A stretch of 8,959 nucleotides of DNA from positions 4,150-13,108 of the forward strand of contig WOZB01000101.1 in assembly GCA_011620445.1 (NCBI GenBank), written 5' to 3'. The notes under the pieces are model-generated. The model made no database searches, was not told the DNA's origin, and saw only the letters and a program-made list of their open reading frames with translations. Each line of letters starts with the position of its first letter. Positions within the stretch are counted from its first letter, which is position 1. A program made the position numbers and the translations under genes. Below, in pieces: positions 6,589 to 8,959 of this stretch. Origin of the DNA: Anaerolineaceae bacterium (GTDB lineage Bacteria > Chloroflexota > Anaerolineae > Anaerolineales > Anaerolineaceae).

Positions 6589-7518
6589 ATGACTGAGTTC
6601 CTAAACGCCTTTCCGACTTCCAGAGGCCAGCCTGTCTGGCTGACGATTGGGAATTTTGACGGTTTGCACCTTGGCCATCAAGCGCTCATCAGTAAACTGC
6701 GTTCCGAGGCAGCCGAAGCCAAAGCCCAGGCTGTAGCCATCACATTTTATCCTCATCCCCGGATTTTCTTTGGTATTGAGCAGGAACCTTACAACTTGAT
6801 GACCCGAGAGGAAAAAAACCGGATGTTCGAGCAAATGGGGCTTGACCAGGTGGTCACACTTCCATTCACAAAATCGTTGGCTTCGACGGCCGCAGAAGAT
6901 TTTCTTTCAGAATTGATCTCCCATTTTGACTTGCAGGGCATGGTTATCGGCCCGGATTTCGCCCTTGGGAAGGATCGGGAAGGTACTATTCCAGCTATTC
7001 AAGCTTTCATGAGGCGCTTTGAGGTGCGCGTGCTGCGGGAATCTCCGGTGATGATGGGTACCCGGGTAATTTCATCTGAAGCAATCCGTGATGCCCTTGG
7101 GAATGGAAAACCCGAATTAGCAACTGCCATGCTTGGGAGGCCTTACGCCATGAATGGCAGAGTACAGGACGGCAAGAAACTCGGCAGAAAATTAGGCTTA
7201 CCCACGGCTAACCTGGCAATAGAACCTGGAAAATACGTCCCAAAATATGGGGTGTATGCCAGCAAGACCCACCTGGTTGGAGTATCTTATCCTTCAGTCT
7301 CGAGCATCGGGGTTCGGCCAACCGTCGAGGAAACTACCATTCCCAACGTGGAAACGATTATCCTGGATTTTGATGATAATATCTACAACGAACAAATAAG
7401 TGTGGAACTTATTCATTATATTCGCCCCGAAATTAAGTTTGAAAACATCAGCGACCTCATGAATCGGATTGTGGAAGATAAAGCGGAAGCCAGGAGGATA
7501 TTGCAGAATGGATCTTGA
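6589..7518 (+). CDS. ribF: Bifunctional riboflavin kinase / FAD synthetase RibF
   Basis: RibF phosphorylates riboflavin to FMN and then adenylates FMN to FAD. The 309-aa protein has both domains at normal length. The N-terminal FMN adenylyltransferase domain (about 1-180) has the nucleotidyltransferase motif GNFDGLHLGHQALI (21-34), FYPHPRIFF (53-61), GPDFALGKDREG (121-132) and ISSEAIRDAL (161-170). The C-terminal riboflavin kinase domain (about 183-306) has GRKLGLPTANLAI (199-211), YGVYA (220-224), SIGVRPTVEE (239-248) and the ILDFDDNIYNEQISVELI stretch (258-275). Both activities should be intact. It follows truB, as in Bacillus and many other phyla. Its 3' end overlaps the next gene by 11 nt and encodes that gene's Shine-Dalgarno within the ARRIL codons. 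That couples FAD production to a gene from a flavin-dependent family. Confidence 0.97.
   Translation: MTEFLNAFPTSRGQPVWLTIGNFDGLHLGHQALISKLRSEAAEAKAQAVAITFYPHPRIFFGIEQEPYNLMTREEKNRMFEQMGLDQVVTLPFTKSLASTAAEDFLSELISHFDLQGMVIGPDFALGKDREGTIPAIQAFMRRFEVRVLRESPVMMGTRVISSEAIRDALGNGKPELATAMLGRPYAMNGRVQDGKKLGRKLGLPTANLAIEPGKYVPKYGVYASKTHLVGVSYPSVSSIGVRPTVEETTIPNVETIILDFDDNIYNEQISVELIHYIRPEIKFENISDLMNRIVEDKAEARRILQNGS
7492..7497 (+). promoter_or_regulatory. Ribosome binding site of the ThyX-like gene, inside ribF
   Basis: A full AGGAGG lies in the last codons of ribF, 10 nt before ATG 7508. It supports ATG 7508 over the in-frame TTG at 7469, which would place the motif inside the gene. Confidence 0.8.
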
Positions 7519-8944
7519 ACGTAGAGTTTACCGATTGAGCCCAAGCCAGTTAAGCGCGGAGACCATCGCTGTCACTTTTGCCAAGACTTCCCGCTCTCCT
7601 GAACCTTTTGATGTCATCGCCGCAGAACTTGATGAAGAAAAGTCTGCCAAATTCAGTGAAAAATGGATTGTGGGCTACGGACACTCAAGCGTGGCCGAAC
7701 ATGCCGTCATTCACCTGGCCATGGAAAATATATCCCGCCTGGCAATTGAAAGTATTGAAGGCAATCGGCTGGCCTCCTATACAGAAAAATCCACGCGCTA
7801 CCAGGAATGGAATCCAAAAGCCTTTGTAATCCCTGATGAGATCCAGGCAAGCAGCCTGAAATCGGAATATCTCCAATTGATGGATCAGCTTTTTAGCACC
7901 TACGCTCAAGCACTTCAAGCATTGAAGCCCTGGTCTGAAGCCACCACGCCCCGCATGGAAGGTGAGTCGGAAAAAGCCTGGGCTAACCGTGCCAGGGTAA
8001 AGGCAGTAGACGTTGCCAGGTTTATCCTACCTGCGGCATCAATGGCGAACGTGGGTGTGACCATGAATGCCCGTGTCCTCGAATATGCGATCAAGAAGAT
8101 GCTTAGTTCAGAACTGGCCGAAATTCGCATGATCGGTGCTGAAACCAAGTGTGTTGGCATGCAGGAATTACCAACTTTGATCAAACACACCGACCCGATT
8201 GCATACTATGGCGAGGTACGCAAATCCTTCACCGGAGTTGCGCATGCCATCGATACCATTCGGTCCACAGAGTGGTGCAAAATGCTGGACGCCGACCCGT
8301 ATGGGGAAGCCAAAATACTGGCAGGTGTGCTCTACCGTTTTGGAGATGACAGCTACTCAGTAGCACTTGACCAGGTTCAAAATATGGATGATGAGACGCG
8401 CCAGTCTCTTGCTGGAAAGCTCTTTGAACGCATGGGTATACACGACCAAACGCTGCGGGAACTGGAATACACGGATTACACTTTCGACCTGGTGATGGAT
8501 CAAGGCGCATATTTTGAGTTCAAACGGCACCGCATGATGAGCCAGACCCCACAAGCCCTTACCACCAATCTTGGATTCGCAATTCCCAAGGGAATCAGCG
8601 AAGCAGGATTTGAAGAAAAATTCTGCGCTGCAATGGATCAGGCAAATGAGCTCTATAACAGAATTGCCAAATCTGAACCTTACGCAGCTTCATACGTGGT
8701 GCCCAATGCCTTTAACCGCCGCGTGCTTTGCCGTTTGAACCTCAGGGAATCCTTCCATTTCTGCAAATTACGCAGCGCATCCAACGCTCACTTTTCAATT
8801 CGCCGGGTAGCGCGGGGGATGTATGAAAAGATCGTGGAAATTCACCCAATTCTTGCTGGTTTTATGAACCTGGATGAGGGCGAAAGCAGCCATTCGATCA
8901 CGACGGACTACTTCAGCTCTGTGGATAAACGCCCTCCCAGTTGA
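7508..8944 (+). CDS. Tandem ThyX-like protein (FAD-dependent thymidylate synthase family, two halves)
   Basis: The 478-aa protein is about twice the usual ThyX length (220-250 aa) and appears to hold two ThyX-related halves. The N-half (about 1-230) has GHSSVAEH (58-65), GNRLASYTEKSTRY (85-98), ARFILP (170-175) and MNAR (186-189). The C-half (about 260-450) has RHRMMSQTPQAL (340-351), ASYVVP (394-399) and NLRESFHFCKLR (411-422). ThyX makes dTMP from dUMP with methylene-tetrahydrofolate, FAD and NADPH; its signature is RHR-x7-S. In the N-half the R and H of RHR have become Gly85 and Asn86, but Ser95 and Arg97 remain. In the C-half RHR is intact but the Ser and later Arg positions are Ala350 and Thr352. 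The gene overlaps ribF by 11 nt. Family membership is well supported by eye. True thymidylate synthase activity is uncertain, and an FAD-dependent enzyme with another substrate or a structural paralogue is possible. The stop is TGA 8942-8944; the final 15 nt hold nothing recognisable. Confidence 0.8.
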   Translation: MDLERRVYRLSPSQLSAETIAVTFAKTSRSPEPFDVIAAELDEEKSAKFSEKWIVGYGHSSVAEHAVIHLAMENISRLAIESIEGNRLASYTEKSTRYQEWNPKAFVIPDEIQASSLKSEYLQLMDQLFSTYAQALQALKPWSEATTPRMEGESEKAWANRARVKAVDVARFILPAASMANVGVTMNARVLEYAIKKMLSSELAEIRMIGAETKCVGMQELPTLIKHTDPIAYYGEVRKSFTGVAHAIDTIRSTEWCKMLDADPYGEAKILAGVLYRFGDDSYSVALDQVQNMDDETRQSLAGKLFERMGIHDQTLRELEYTDYTFDLVMDQGAYFEFKRHRMMSQTPQALTTNLGFAIPKGISEAGFEEKFCAAMDQANELYNRIAKSEPYAASYVVPNAFNRRVLCRLNLRESFHFCKLRSASNAHFSIRRVARGMYEKIVEIHPILAGFMNLDEGESSHSITTDYFSSVDKRPPS

Positions 8945-8959
8945 AAAATTACTGATTGA

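Overview
The window is an almost fully coding, all plus-strand block of core information-processing genes: nusA - ylxR (rnpM) - infB - rbfA - DHH phosphoesterase (nrnA-like) - truB - ribF - a tandem ThyX-like gene. Gaps between genes are at most about 70 nt and the last two genes overlap, so it reads as one long operon. There are no tRNA or rRNA genes, mobile elements, CRISPR arrays or frameshifts, and no stretch over 100 nt without a gene.

The gene order is that of a non-proteobacterial chromosome. YlxR and a DHH phosphoesterase are present, truB is followed by ribF, the IF2 is very short (592 aa) with one small N-terminal module, and NusA carries a long acidic C-terminal extension. Together with the double-length ThyX-like protein after ribF, this fits Chloroflexota, perhaps Anaerolineae. 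That assignment is inference from family knowledge, not from a database search.

Layout: bases 1-88 are a leader with a terminator-like hairpin and an overlapping 18-bp palindrome that could form a competing hairpin. nusA (89-1969) and ylxR (1989-2315) act in transcription elongation/termination and RNase P modulation. infB (2384-4162) and rbfA (4183-4578) act in translation initiation and 30S maturation. nrnA-like (4628-5599) probably degrades short oligoribonucleotides or pAp. truB (5607-6533) makes pseudouridine 55 in tRNA. ribF (6589-7518) makes FMN and FAD. The last gene (7508-8944) encodes two ThyX-like halves in tandem.

The first six genes form a coherent RNA synthesis, maturation, decay and translation module. 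The last two form a flavin pair: a FAD-making enzyme whose 3' end overlaps the start of a gene from an FAD-dependent enzyme family. The most unusual item is that last protein. Its two halves have lost complementary sets of ThyX signature residues, suggesting a composite active site or a changed function. Secondary points of interest are the possible nusA attenuator, a perfect palindrome on the infB stop codon, and the NusA tail.
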